A DNA stretch of 64,000 nt from assembly GCA_963729215.1 (NCBI GenBank), contig CAVSND010000031.1:248001-312000 (forward strand). The letters are read 5' to 3'. A model generated the notes under the pieces. That model saw nothing but the letters and a program-made list of their open reading frames with translations, made no database searches and had not been told where the DNA came from. The DNA comes from CAVQJU01 sp963729215 (lineage in GTDB: Bacteria > Acidobacteriota > Vicinamibacteria > Vicinamibacterales > CAVVIG01). The translations under genes and the position numbers were made by a program. Below are positions 18,299-26,771 of this stretch, in pieces; position 1 is the first letter of the stretch, and every line of letters begins with the position of its first letter.

Positions 18299-18380
18299 AG
18301 AGGTTAGAGGTTAGAGGTTAGAGGTTAGGGGTTAGAGGCTGGCGGCGCGAGCCACCAGGCACCAGCCACGAGCCTCTAGG
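18298..18380 (+). repeat. GGTTAGAG word repeat plus CCACGAGCC words
   Basis: Positions 18298-18338 are six tandem words of the type GGTTAGAG or GGTTAGGG. The following 18347-18376 contain GAGCCACCAGGCACCAGCCACGAGCC-like words of a second family, and AGCCTCTAG at the end can pair with the start. The element fills the gap between two converging genes and includes the stop codon of the minus-strand gene. Confidence 0.85.
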
Positions 18381-19890
18381 AGATTGCTTTAAGCCGCAGA
18401 ACGCTGCGTTCGAGATCGATCCCCACGCGGTAGCCGCTCAGGAACTTGTGCCCCACGATCCCGCCGAGCTGAAAGCCGAGCAGGGCGCTCGGCGCGTTCA
18501 GGTTCAGCACCACGACCGGGAAGTTCGTGTACTTGATGGTGTCGAACGCCAGGTCAACGCCCGGCATCAGGAACGCATCGCGATCCCAGCCTGACGATCC
18601 GTACACGCGCAACGCAATCTTGCGCGCGCCCTCCTTGACTGGCAGCCGGTTCGCCGTCGCCTGGCTGATCGAAATGACCTCGCCGCCCGTGTCCACCACG
18701 AAGTTCGCGTGGTGATGGCTGGCGACCAGCCCCCGGACCGTGACCAGCCGGTACACGCGCAATGGCAGCTCGAGATCGCCGACCTCGATCGGCAGGTGCT
18801 TGCCCCAGATCAGCTTGTGCGACTGGTAGTCGATGATCATCGAGTAGCCGAGCGCGATGGGCGAGAGGCTCTCGGTCTCGCCCGAGGGCAGGTCGCGCAG
18901 CGGCGGGCTCTTGATGATGCACGGGACGTTGCGCAGTTTGAGCGTGCCGAGCTCGAGTGAGTCGATGCGCGCCAGCTGCAGGCCGCGCAGCCCGGTTTCG
19001 CCGACACCGGCGCTCAGCGTATACGTGATCGGCGCGACACCAAGGCGCCGGGCGGTGGGCTCCGTGATGATCGTGCTCTCGGCGCCAGTGTCCACGACGA
19101 AGTCCTGGGGGCTTGCGTCGTTCACCCGCGCGCGCACGACGACCTTGTCGTTCACCAGGCGGAAGTCCACGGTGAAGACCTGATCGTCCGTCCCGGGATC
19201 GGCTTGAAACGGCACCCGCTGCGCGAACGACCGGAGGAAGCGGATCTCCGCCCGTGACCACGCGGCCTTTTCGCTGGTGTCCTTGTTCGGCAGCAGGTTG
19301 ACGTAATTGCCGTACGCGGCGGCGGCCTCTTCGTACTTGTGCATCCGCTCGTAGATGGCGCCGACCGTGTGGTGAATCTCCAGGTCGCGCGGCGACAGCT
19401 TGAGCGCCGCCTGCGCCTGGTTCATCGCTTCTTCGAGCTGGTTGCGCGCCAACAGGGACCTCGCCATCCCGTGAATGCCGCGCGGCAGGTCAGGGGCGAG
19501 CGCAAGCGCGTCCCGGTAACGTTGTTCGGCTTCCTCGAAGAGCCCCGAGGCCCAGAGGGAATCGGCGTAGAGCGAGATCGCGTCGGCGTCCCGCGGAGCG
19601 GCCTTGGCGAGCGCCTCCCCTTCGTTGCGGGCCGTATCGAACTCCGCCACCCGCAGGGCGGCCTGGACGACGCCAGCCCGCGCCCCGCGCAGCAGCAGCG
19701 CGTCCTGCGACTTCAACGCGTTCTGGAACGCCTCCAGGGACTCGACGTAGCGGCCCTCGGAATAGAGCAGCGTACCCAGGTGGAACTGAACGTCGGCCGC
19801 CTGCGAGGGAGGCGGACCGTCAGCGTGAATCGCTAGCGACGTGGCGGCAACGAGGATGAGAACGACCGACCACCGGAACCGCACGGGCAT
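18376..19890 (-). CDS. TPR protein with two retropepsin-like aspartic protease domains
   Basis: 504 aa. Signal peptide (ends near ATSLAIHA), then TPR-like helices at about residues 33-205 (FHLGTLLYSEGRYVESLEAF). Two retropepsin-like domains follow, each with a catalytic-type motif: FVVDTGAEST (Asp267) and FVVDTGGEVI (Asp400). Single-domain retropepsins work as dimers; two copies in one chain could form the active pair internally, like pepsin. Exported, probably periplasmic. A GGAGGG ribosome site precedes the ATG. Confidence 0.88.
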   Translation of the reverse strand: MPVRFRWSVVLILVAATSLAIHADGPPPSQAADVQFHLGTLLYSEGRYVESLEAFQNALKSQDALLLRGARAGVVQAALRVAEFDTARNEGEALAKAAPRDADAISLYADSLWASGLFEEAEQRYRDALALAPDLPRGIHGMARSLLARNQLEEAMNQAQAALKLSPRDLEIHHTVGAIYERMHKYEEAAAAYGNYVNLLPNKDTSEKAAWSRAEIRFLRSFAQRVPFQADPGTDDQVFTVDFRLVNDKVVVRARVNDASPQDFVVDTGAESTIITEPTARRLGVAPITYTLSAGVGETGLRGLQLARIDSLELGTLKLRNVPCIIKSPPLRDLPSGETESLSPIALGYSMIIDYQSHKLIWGKHLPIEVGDLELPLRVYRLVTVRGLVASHHHANFVVDTGGEVISISQATANRLPVKEGARKIALRVYGSSGWDRDAFLMPGVDLAFDTIKYTNFPVVVLNLNAPSALLGFQLGGIVGHKFLSGYRVGIDLERSVLRLKAIS

Positions 19891-20020
19891 GGTCCCTCCA
19901 GCAAAAGCGCAAACACAACAATAAATGCCGCGCGCGGCCTATACAAGATCCGGGCCCGCCTAAACGCGTGTGTGGATACTCTAACTGGTCGGGCGGCTTT
20001 CGGAAAACGAAATCCTTATT

Positions 20021-20490
20021 TCAACGCGTGTACTGCTCGATGGGCACGCCGTCGTACATCTGGTCCACCCGGAGGATCTGGGTGTCGCGGCTGTAGCTCC
20101 CCAACTCGTAGTCCTCGCTCATGATCAGGGCCTTAATGGGCTTGGTGGGGCAGACTTCCGAGCACAACCCGCAGAAACTGCACCGCGACAGGTTGAAATC
20201 GAAGTAGTCGAGCACTTTGATCTTCATGCCCGGCTCCCGGTGACCGCCGAGGGCGATGAGGTCGTCGGGGCATGCCTTGGCGCACTGGTCGCAGACGATG
20301 CAGGTCTGCGCGCCGCTGGCGGGCTCGACCTGCAGGCGCAGCACCCCCCGGAACCGCGGCGCCGTTGGCCGGCGCTCCGCGGGTACTGGAACGTGAACGC
20401 CGGCTGCGGCGTGTACTTCAGCGTCAGCCACATGCCCTTCAGCAGGTCGACGAGGAAGATTGTCTTGAAGAAGCGGATGATGGTCTGCAT
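20021..20490 (-). CDS. nuoI: NADH dehydrogenase subunit I, one frameshift
   Basis: About 156 aa across two frames. The first frame starts MQTIIRFFKTIFLVDLLKGM, as in NuoI. The second carries both ferredoxin-type 4Fe-4S motifs, CIVCDQCAKACP and CSFCGLCSEVCP, followed by KALIMSEDYELGSY. The change of frame is near 20376-20392 in a CG run (missing base). The protein carries clusters N6a and N6b in the peripheral arm of complex I. The start overlaps the nuoB stop by 1 nt. Intact motifs argue for a sequencing indel. Confidence 0.92.
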
Positions 20491-21026
20491 CAGGCGCGCT
20501 CGCCAATGATGGTGGGTTCAGTGTCGCCGGACATGATGATGCGTTCTTTCCTGAGCACGGTGCCCTCTTTGCGAATCTTGTCCTGCAGCCGCATCAATCC
20601 GTAAAGCAGGGCCTCGGGGCGCGGGGGACAGCCCGAGACATAGACGTCGACGGGGACCACCTTGTCCACGCCCTGCAGCACGCTGTAGGTCGGGAACGGG
20701 CCGCCGGCATTCGAGCAGCTGCCCATCGAGATCACCCACTTCGGCTCCGGCATCTGATCGTAGAGGCGGCGCAGGACCGGCGCCATCTTCTTGGTGACCG
20801 TCCCGGCGACGATCATCAGGTCCGATTGCCGCGGCGAGGCGCGGAACACCTCGGCGCCGAACCGCGCGATGTCAAAGCGCGACGCGGACGCCGCCATCAT
20901 CTCGATGGCGCAGCACGCCAGCCCGAAACCCATCGGCCAGATGGACGATTCGCGCGCCCAGTTGAGGACGCGATCGATGCTTGTGGTGATGAAGTTGTCT
21001 TCGAATCGATGGTCGATCAGGCCCAT
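20490..21026 (-). CDS. nuoB: NADH dehydrogenase subunit B
   Basis: 178 aa. All cluster N2 ligands are present: tandem cysteines in GFGLACCAIEMM, Cys in VISMGSCSNAGGPFP and Cys in DVYVSGCPPRPEALLYGLM. NuoB passes electrons from the Fe-S chain to quinone in complex I. Here it is followed only by nuoI, without nuoA, C, D, H or the other subunits. The rest of complex I must be elsewhere, or these two serve a variant assembly. Confidence 0.95.
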   Translation of the reverse strand: MGLIDHRFEDNFITTSIDRVLNWARESSIWPMGFGLACCAIEMMAASASRFDIARFGAEVFRASPRQSDLMIVAGTVTKKMAPVLRRLYDQMPEPKWVISMGSCSNAGGPFPTYSVLQGVDKVVPVDVYVSGCPPRPEALLYGLMRLQDKIRKEGTVLRKERIIMSGDTEPTIIGERA

Positions 21027-21035
21027 TCAGACTCC

Positions 21036-21108
21036 GTGGCTCGTAGCTCGTGGCTCGTGGCTCGTGTTCCCTACTTCCGAACTTTCAACTTTGCACTTCT
21101 AACTTCGA
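21036..21108 (+). repeat. GGCTCGTG word repeat and CTTTCAACTT-type words
   Basis: Positions 21036-21066 are tandem words of the GGCTCGTG/AGCTCGTG type. Positions 21072-21106 are a second run of related pyrimidine-rich words (CGAACTTTCAACTTTGCACT, then TCTAACTT). The element lies between nuoB and the ferredoxin gene and reaches into the last codons of the ferredoxin gene. The first word family is the reverse complement of the CACGAGCC words found inside the histidine kinase gene near 25000. Confidence 0.8.
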
Positions 21109-21362
21109 TCATAGTATGCGGCGTTCGTCGTGATAAAGCTCGCCCACTTGCCCGGCGTCTCATCGAGCGAGAAGATGGCCTCGACCGGACAGGCCGGCAC
21201 GCAGGCGCCGCAATCGATGCACTCGTCGGGGTGAATATAGAGCATCTCTGCTGCCGCGAACGCCGGCTCGTCCTTGCGCGGGTGAATGCAGTCCACGGGG
21301 CAGACGTCCACGCAGGCCGTATCCTTGGTGCCTACGCAAGGCTCGCAGATGATATACGCCAT
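21099..21362 (-). CDS. Bacterial ferredoxin, 3Fe/4Fe type
   Basis: 87 aa from the ATG at 21362. The N-terminal cluster motif is MAYIICEPCVGTKDTACVDV followed by CPVDC, as in 7Fe FdxA-like ferredoxins. The second is CIDCGACVPACPVEAIF, a regular 4Fe-4S site. It is a soluble electron carrier and could serve any of several reductases. The start is supported by the conserved MAYIICEPC and by a TAGAAT hexamer 7 nt upstream. Further in-frame upstream codons lack similarity. Confidence 0.92.
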   Translation of the reverse strand: MAYIICEPCVGTKDTACVDVCPVDCIHPRKDEPAFAAAEMLYIHPDECIDCGACVPACPVEAIFSLDETPGKWASFITTNAAYYDRS

Positions 21363-21369
21363 CCCCTCT

Positions 21370-21375
21370 ATTCTA
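21370..21375 (-). promoter_or_regulatory. Candidate -10 element of the ferredoxin gene (leaderless)
   Basis: TAGAAT on the minus strand, followed by AGAGGGG and the ATG. The 7-nt gap leaves no room for a normal leader with a ribosome site, so the mRNA would start at or next to the ATG. The GAGG in the gap could instead be a close Shine-Dalgarno sequence. Confidence 0.4.
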
Positions 21376-21590
21376 CTAGCTGGCCCGGTCGGTCGGCGCG
21401 GCAGGCCCGTACGATCGATCGTCGCCTTCCCGGCTGTTGGCGGCCGGCGCCGCCCGCGGCGCGCCGGCCTCACGGGACGATAGCCGCCGCCTGATGGTCG
21501 GTTACATGCGCGTCACCGCACCCTGATCGCACGTTCACAACTCTTGAGCCGGGATGCTGCTCATCCGGTACGTGGTCGAAAAGCGCGGAC

Positions 21591-21596
21591 TATAAT
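21591..21596 (+). promoter_or_regulatory. Consensus -10 element TATAAT
   Basis: A perfect TATAAT ends 12 nt before the ATG at 21609. No convincing TTGACA is found 16-18 bp upstream. The predicted start of transcription is about 21603, giving a leader of only some 6 nt. Confidence 0.5.
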
Positions 21597-21608
21597 TCGA
21601 CTTTGAGG

Positions 21609-22832
21609 ATGAAGACGGCTCTTCGGGCCACGCTCCTCTTTGTGCTGACGCTCGGCCGCATTTCTTCAGCGCGCGCTCAGGTGCTGCCGTCCGAACCCGT
21701 GTCGTTCGCCGACGGTCACGTGACCATCAGCGGTGACGTGTCGGCTGCCTTCGGCACCAGCGACACCGGGTTCTTCAACTACTCCGATTACGAGCACTCG
21801 CAACTCCGGCTCTTCCGGCTCGACCTGGCGTCGGCCGTCAAGCTCAACGATCGCCTCTCGATGCTCGGCGAGGTCCGGACGGAGAACGCCGGACCGCTCC
21901 GCGTGTACGCGCTCTACGTCCGCGTCCGGCCCTGGACGACGCGCGCCATCGACATCCAAGCCGGGCGCGTCCCGCCGACCTTCGGTGCCTTCACGCGCCG
22001 GACGTACGCGTCGGACAACCTGCTGATCGGGTATCCGCTCGCCTATCAGTACCTGACGTCGCTGCGCGCCGATGCGCTGCCGCTGAATGCGAACGAATTG
22101 ATCGCGATGCGCGGACGCGGCTGGCTGTCGAGCTTCTCCATTGGCAACCCGGTACCCGACAACGGCCTGCCCATCGCCAGCGGGTTCCGATGGGATACCG
22201 GCGTGCAGGTGCACGCGGCGGCAGACGTGGTGGACGCCACCGTCTCCGTTACGAACGGCACGCTCTCGAATCCCCTCTTCCGGGACGACAACTCGGGGAA
22301 ACAGATCGCCGGCCGCGTGAGCGTGCACCCGCGAGACGCGCTTCAGGGCCTGATTGTCGGCGTGTCGGCGGCCAGGGGCCCGTTTGTGAGCGCAACCGCG
22401 GCGCGCGGCGCGGTCGGCGATGGCCACGACGGCGAATTCACGCAGACGGCCTGGGGCGCCGACATCGAGTACTCCCGCGACTACTATCTTGTTCGCGCCG
22501 AGACGGTGTTCACCGAGTGGAGAGTGCCGGCCGTCAGTGCGCCAATCATCGACGTGCCGCTGCGCGCGCTTGCGACGTACGTCGAAGGGCGATACAAGAT
22601 CATGCCGGGGCTGTACGCCGCGGCCCGCATCGATCATCTCGGCTTCAGCGAGATCACAGGCACCGGCGGCCCCGAGACGTGGGACGCGCCCGTGACGCGC
22701 GTCGAGGTTGGGGGAGGCTATTCCCTGCTGCGGAATCTCCTGTTGAAGGTTTCAGGCCAGCACAACGTCCGGGACGGCGGCCGGGTCACGAGCCTGAATC
22801 TGGTGTCTGCGCAACTGGTGTACTGGTTCTAG
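21609..22832 (+). CDS. Outer-membrane beta-barrel (porin-like) protein
   Basis: 407 aa from the ATG at 21609. Signal peptide ending ISSARAQ, then alternating beta strands with aromatic girdles (GFFNYSDYEHSQLRLFRLDL, ADIEYSRDYYLVRAETVF). The C-terminal strand ends in VYWF, typical of outer-membrane barrels. No conserved catalytic motif. The family is uncertain; similar proteins often accompany metal or cytochrome loci. It is followed after 3 bp by a cupredoxin gene and then by the two-component pair, so it probably heads an operon. Confidence 0.75.
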   Translation: MKTALRATLLFVLTLGRISSARAQVLPSEPVSFADGHVTISGDVSAAFGTSDTGFFNYSDYEHSQLRLFRLDLASAVKLNDRLSMLGEVRTENAGPLRVYALYVRVRPWTTRAIDIQAGRVPPTFGAFTRRTYASDNLLIGYPLAYQYLTSLRADALPLNANELIAMRGRGWLSSFSIGNPVPDNGLPIASGFRWDTGVQVHAAADVVDATVSVTNGTLSNPLFRDDNSGKQIAGRVSVHPRDALQGLIVGVSAARGPFVSATAARGAVGDGHDGEFTQTAWGADIEYSRDYYLVRAETVFTEWRVPAVSAPIIDVPLRALATYVEGRYKIMPGLYAAARIDHLGFSEITGTGGPETWDAPVTRVEVGGGYSLLRNLLLKVSGQHNVRDGGRVTSLNLVSAQLVYWF

Positions 22833-22835
22833 CGA

Positions 22836-23507
22836 ATGAGACGCGTTCTCGTCACCTTCGTGGTGCTCGTCGTACCGGCGCTGCTTCTTTCGCAGGGGCC
22901 TCGAGGTTCGGCTGCTGTCGGCGGCTCCATCCGCGGGCGCGTCGAATTGCGCCGCGCGGCGGCGCCGCCTGAACGCCGGCCGAACGTCGCCGACTTGGGT
23001 TCGCCCGCCGCGGTGCGCGACATCTCCGATCGACTCACGTCGGTCGTCTACATGGAGGATGCGCCGAAGACTCCGGCCGTTGTGCCCGGCCACGTGGTGC
23101 TCGACCAGCGCGATGAGCGGTTCGTTCCGCACGTCCTGGCCGTCACCACGGGGACGGTCGTCGACTTCCCCAACAGCGACCGTATCTTTCACAACGTGTT
23201 TTCTCTGTCGAAGACACGGCCGTTCGACCTCGGCCGCTATGCCGCGGGGCGGTCGAAGGCGGTGACGTTCGATCGCCCGGGCATCGTGCGCGTGTTCTGC
23301 GACATCCACTCGCATATGAACGCGTTCATCCTCGTGTTCAACCACCCGTTCTTCGCGCTGACGGACATGGACGGCCGCTACCGCATCGACAATGTGCCGC
23401 CGGGCACCTATAACCTGGTGGCGTGGAACGAGGGCGTGTCGTCCGGCCCGCAGGCCGTGGTGGTGCCCGAGGGGGGCGAGGCCGAGCTCGACTTCGCGCT
23501 CCGATGA
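22836..23507 (+). CDS. Periplasmic cupredoxin with a carboxypeptidase-regulatory-like tail
   Basis: 223 aa. Signal peptide, then a blue-copper-like domain at about residues 70-165: VVDFPNSDRIFHNVFSLS gives one His ligand and VRVFCDIHSHMNAF gives Cys, His and Met candidates. The last 50 residues (DMDGRYRIDNVPPGTYNLVAW) form a carboxypeptidase-regulatory-like beta sandwich, seen in methylamine-utilisation-type plastocyanins. It probably carries electrons or binds copper in the periplasm. The stop overlaps the kinase start (ATGA, 23504-23507). Confidence 0.87.
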   Translation: MRRVLVTFVVLVVPALLLSQGPRGSAAVGGSIRGRVELRRAAAPPERRPNVADLGSPAAVRDISDRLTSVVYMEDAPKTPAVVPGHVVLDQRDERFVPHVLAVTTGTVVDFPNSDRIFHNVFSLSKTRPFDLGRYAAGRSKAVTFDRPGIVRVFCDIHSHMNAFILVFNHPFFALTDMDGRYRIDNVPPGTYNLVAWNEGVSSGPQAVVVPEGGEAELDFALR

Positions 23508-25294
23508 CGCTCGTCAGCTCTCTGCGAGGACGGATCTTCCTGGCGAGCGCGCTGCTCGCGGTCCTCTCCATAGGCGCCGCGATTTACGTCGTGAACGAGC
23601 GGGTCACGCGGCAGGCGGAGATCGCGCTGCAGCGCGAGTTGCGGGCCACGGTCGCGCTCGTCGATCAGCTTCGCAAAACCCGCATCGACACGTACACCCT
23701 GATGGCCCGGCTGATTGCCGACCTGCCGAAGCTCAAGGCGGCGGTATCGACGAATGACCCGCCTACCGTCGAGGACATCCAGGACAACCTCCGCGACTAC
23801 CAGGAGCCGCTGAAGTCCGCCAACCTCCTGGTCGTCACCAACGCCACCGGACGAGTGCTCGCAACGTCGGGCGATTCCGCCCCGGTCGGCGTGGAGGCGG
23901 GCGACTGGCGCGCCGTGCATGACGCGTTGCTCGGTCACGAAACCGTGGGACTGCTGCCGCAACGGGACGGCATCATGCAGATCGTGACCGTGCCGATCGC
24001 CATCGGCCTGACGCAGCCGCAGATCCTTGGATCGGTCACCGTCGGGTTTCTGCTGAACGAAGCGCTGGCCAGCCAGCTCAAGGAGATCACGGGCAGCGAT
24101 GTCGCGTTCGCGGCAGGCGGCGACGTGGTGGCCAGCACGCTGCCGCCCCAGTTCAGCCATGCGCTCGCCGCGCCGGTGCTCCGAACGGGAGTCTCGACCA
24201 TCGCGCTCGGTCCTGACGAGTACGTCGCGCTGCCCCTTCCGTTGGCGCCGGAGGGAGCGGATGGCGGGGCGGCGCCCGTCGCGCTGATCCTCCGGTCGCG
24301 CACCGAACAGCTCCGTTCGCTCGACGCGATCCACACGGGGCTCGCCGTCACCGCCGTTATCGCGGTCCTGCTCGCGACGCTCCTCAGCTTCGCCGTCGCG
24401 CGCACGATCACACGGCCGCTGGCGGCCATCACCGACGTCATGCGCGAAGTCTCGGCCACGGGCGACCTCACGCGCAAGATTGCCCTCGCCGAGGGCCGCC
24501 GCTGGCACGACGAGGACGCGCAGCTGCTCGCGACGACCTACAACACCCTGACGGACTCGGTCGCCCGGTTCCAGCGTGAGATCTCACAAAAGGAGCGGCT
24601 GTCGTCGCTTGGCCGCCTGTCGACCGTCATCGCGCACGAAGTGCGGAACCCGCTGATGATCATCAAGGGCTCGCTGCACGCCCTTCGCCAGCCGGACCTC
24701 ACACCGGCGGCGGTGCGCGAAGCGGTCAAAGACATCGACGAAGAAGTCGAGCGCCTGAACCGGATCGTGAACGAGGTCCTGGATTTCTCAAGGCCGATTC
24801 GCTTCCAGCTCGCGTCGGCCGATCTGAACGCGCTGTGCCGGGAATCGGCCGCGGCTTCGCTGGCGTCGGGCCCTGGTGCCCAGGTGCACTTGAATCTCGA
24901 CCCGCACCTGGCGGCCGTGACGACCGACGCCGAACGGCTCCGCATCGTGCTCGTCAACATGCTCGTGAACGCCCGCCATGCCGTGAACGGGGCATCTGCG
25001 AACCACGAGGCACGAGCCGCGAGCCACGAGCCCCTGGTCACCCTGACGACGGCCGTGAAGGACGGCCGGGTGACGATCGTCGTCGCGGACAGGGGCGCCG
25101 GTATCGACCCCGCGCACCTTCCCCACGTATTCGATCCATACTTCACGACGAAGCGCGGCGGTACGGGCCTGGGCCTGGCCATCGCCAAAAACATCGTCGA
25201 AGGGCTCGGCGGGACGATCGGCGTGGTCAGCACACCAGGCGCCGGCACCGAAATCCGCATCAGCCTGCCCGGCGGGTCTCCGGACAGTCCATGA
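23504..25294 (+). CDS. Membrane sensor histidine kinase with HAMP domain
   Basis: 596 aa from the ATG at 23504, which overlaps the cupredoxin stop. Helix 1 is at about residues 10-30, a periplasmic double-Cache-like sensor at 35-270, helix 2 at 278-298 and HAMP at 300-355. The HisKA box RLSTVIAHEVRNPLMIIKGS contains His378. HATPase motifs are NMLVNARHAVNG, ADRGAGIDP and GGTGLGLAI. Residues about 497-511 (ASANHEARAASHEPL) are encoded by a CACGAGCC-type word repeat inserted in frame between two secondary structures of the ATPase domain. The partner regulator overlaps by 4 bp. Confidence 0.93.
   Translation: MTLVSSLRGRIFLASALLAVLSIGAAIYVVNERVTRQAEIALQRELRATVALVDQLRKTRIDTYTLMARLIADLPKLKAAVSTNDPPTVEDIQDNLRDYQEPLKSANLLVVTNATGRVLATSGDSAPVGVEAGDWRAVHDALLGHETVGLLPQRDGIMQIVTVPIAIGLTQPQILGSVTVGFLLNEALASQLKEITGSDVAFAAGGDVVASTLPPQFSHALAAPVLRTGVSTIALGPDEYVALPLPLAPEGADGGAAPVALILRSRTEQLRSLDAIHTGLAVTAVIAVLLATLLSFAVARTITRPLAAITDVMREVSATGDLTRKIALAEGRRWHDEDAQLLATTYNTLTDSVARFQREISQKERLSSLGRLSTVIAHEVRNPLMIIKGSLHALRQPDLTPAAVREAVKDIDEEVERLNRIVNEVLDFSRPIRFQLASADLNALCRESAAASLASGPGAQVHLNLDPHLAAVTTDAERLRIVLVNMLVNARHAVNGASANHEARAASHEPLVTLTTAVKDGRVTIVVADRGAGIDPAHLPHVFDPYFTTKRGGTGLGLAIAKNIVEGLGGTIGVVSTPGAGTEIRISLPGGSPDSP
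25000..25035 (+). repeat. CACGAGCC words inserted in frame in the histidine kinase
   Basis: AACCACGAGGCACGAGCCGC followed by GAGCCACGAGCCCC. This is three to four tandem 9-10-nt words, the reverse complement of the GGCTCGTG words at 21036-21066 and similar to those at 18347-18376. The length keeps the kinase frame open. Confidence 0.65.
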
Positions 25295-26658
25295 TTCATG
25301 CGCGCGGTTCCATTCTGCTCGTCGACGACGAAGAAAAAATCCTGAAGTCCATCGGCCGCGCCCTGCGCGAGGCCGGCCACGCCGTCGTGGACACGACAAG
25401 CCCGCGACAGGCGCAGCGTCTGCTCGCCGAACGTCCGTTCGACGTGCTGCTCGTGGACAACATGATGCCCGAGCTCAGCGGCCTCGACCTGATCCGCGAA
25501 TACGTCGGATCGACGCCGGAAGGCGAACGCGCGCAGATCCTGATGATGACGGCCCACGCCACCGTCGAGAGCGCGATCGAAGCGATGAAGCTGGGCACGC
25601 TCGACTATCTGATCAAGCCATTCGAGATCGACGAGCTGATCGTGGTCGTCCGGCGCGCGCTCGATCACCAGCGGCTCCGCACCGAGCACCGGTATCTCAT
25701 CAGCGAGCGCGACGAGCAGTTCGATCACTACGGCATCATCGGGCGCAGCCGCGCGATGGAAGAAGTGATCCGGCGCGCGGAACTGGTCGCCGACACCAAG
25801 AGCACCGTGCTCATCACCGGCGAAACCGGCACGGGCAAGGAACTCGTGGCCCGCGCCATCCACGACCGGAGCGCCCAGCGCGACATGCCGCTGATCAAGG
25901 TCAATTGCGCGGCGATTCCCGAAACGCTGCTCGAGTCGGAGCTGTTCGGGCACGTGCGCGGCGCCTTTACGGGCGCCACGACGACGAAGAAAGGCAAGTT
26001 CGCGCTCGCCGACGGGGGCAGCATCTTCCTGGACGAGATCGGCACCATGAGCCCGCCGCTGCAGTCGAAGCTGCTGCGCGTGCTGCAGGAACGCGAGTTC
26101 GAGCCGCTCGGGTCCGAGCGCACCGAAAAGGTGGACCTGCGCGTCATCGCCGCGACCAACCGCGACCTGCGGCAGATGGTCGCCGACGCCAAGTTCCAGG
26201 AGGACCTGTTTTACCGCCTCAACGTGATCCCGATCGAAATCCCGCCGCTGCGCGAGCGCCGCGATGACATTCCGTCGCTCGTCGAGCACTTCATCCAGAA
26301 GCACGCGCAGCGGGTCGGGCGCCGCATCGAGCGTCTCGACGAGAGCGTGATGAGCGGCCTGCAGCAGTACGACTGGCCAGGCAACGTCCGCGAGCTCGAA
26401 AACACGATCGAACGCGCGGTCGTGCTGTCTACGGGACCTGTCATCGGGGCCCGCGCCGTCTCGGTGCTCGGCGCGGCCGTGCCGCAGACCAACAGCCTCC
26501 CCTCGCTCAAGCTGAGACAGAACATCGAGTGGGTCGAGCGCGAGACCATTCGTCGGGCGCTCGAGAGCTCCGCCGGCGTCAAGAAAGACGCGGCCGAACT
26601 GATGGGCATCAGCCAGCGCGCCCTTTCCTACTACCTCGCCAAGTACCGCCTCGACTGA
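25291..26658 (+). CDS. NtrC-family response regulator, sigma-54 activator
   Basis: 455 aa. Receiver domain residues 6-120 with DD at 12-13, phospho-acceptor Asp56 (DVLLVDNMMP) and Lys109. AAA+ domain at about 145-385: Walker A GETGTGKE (177-184), the sigma-54-contacting loop GAFTGA (224-229), Walker B GGSIFLDEIG and the arginine-finger region. A Fis-type helix-turn-helix closes the protein (KDAAELMGISQRALSYYLAK). It drives sigma-54 promoters when phosphorylated by the overlapping kinase. Likely targets are the adjacent metal/redox genes, which is inference. Confidence 0.95.
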   Translation: MIHARGSILLVDDEEKILKSIGRALREAGHAVVDTTSPRQAQRLLAERPFDVLLVDNMMPELSGLDLIREYVGSTPEGERAQILMMTAHATVESAIEAMKLGTLDYLIKPFEIDELIVVVRRALDHQRLRTEHRYLISERDEQFDHYGIIGRSRAMEEVIRRAELVADTKSTVLITGETGTGKELVARAIHDRSAQRDMPLIKVNCAAIPETLLESELFGHVRGAFTGATTTKKGKFALADGGSIFLDEIGTMSPPLQSKLLRVLQEREFEPLGSERTEKVDLRVIAATNRDLRQMVADAKFQEDLFYRLNVIPIEIPPLRERRDDIPSLVEHFIQKHAQRVGRRIERLDESVMSGLQQYDWPGNVRELENTIERAVVLSTGPVIGARAVSVLGAAVPQTNSLPSLKLRQNIEWVERETIRRALESSAGVKKDAAELMGISQRALSYYLAKYRLD

Positions 26659-26752
26659 CCGCTGTTACGGGGACGGAAAACCCGTGTTACGCCTTCTGTA
26701 AGCCCGAGGTCTCGCCGGTCAAGGTTCGCTCAGACGAAGGACTGCTCCGCCC

Positions 26753-26766
26753 GGCATCCCCCTTGC
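26753..26766 (+). promoter_or_regulatory. Possible sigma-54 -24/-12 element
   Basis: GGCAT-CCCC-CTTGC keeps the invariant GG and GC exactly 12 bp apart as in the sigma-54 consensus. It lies just after the sigma-54 activator gene. However, it is only 5 bp before the ATG at 26772, so transcription would begin inside the annotated start region. The position weakens the case; a GTG at 26784 would be the usable start. Confidence 0.2.
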
Positions 26767-26771
26767 GTAGG

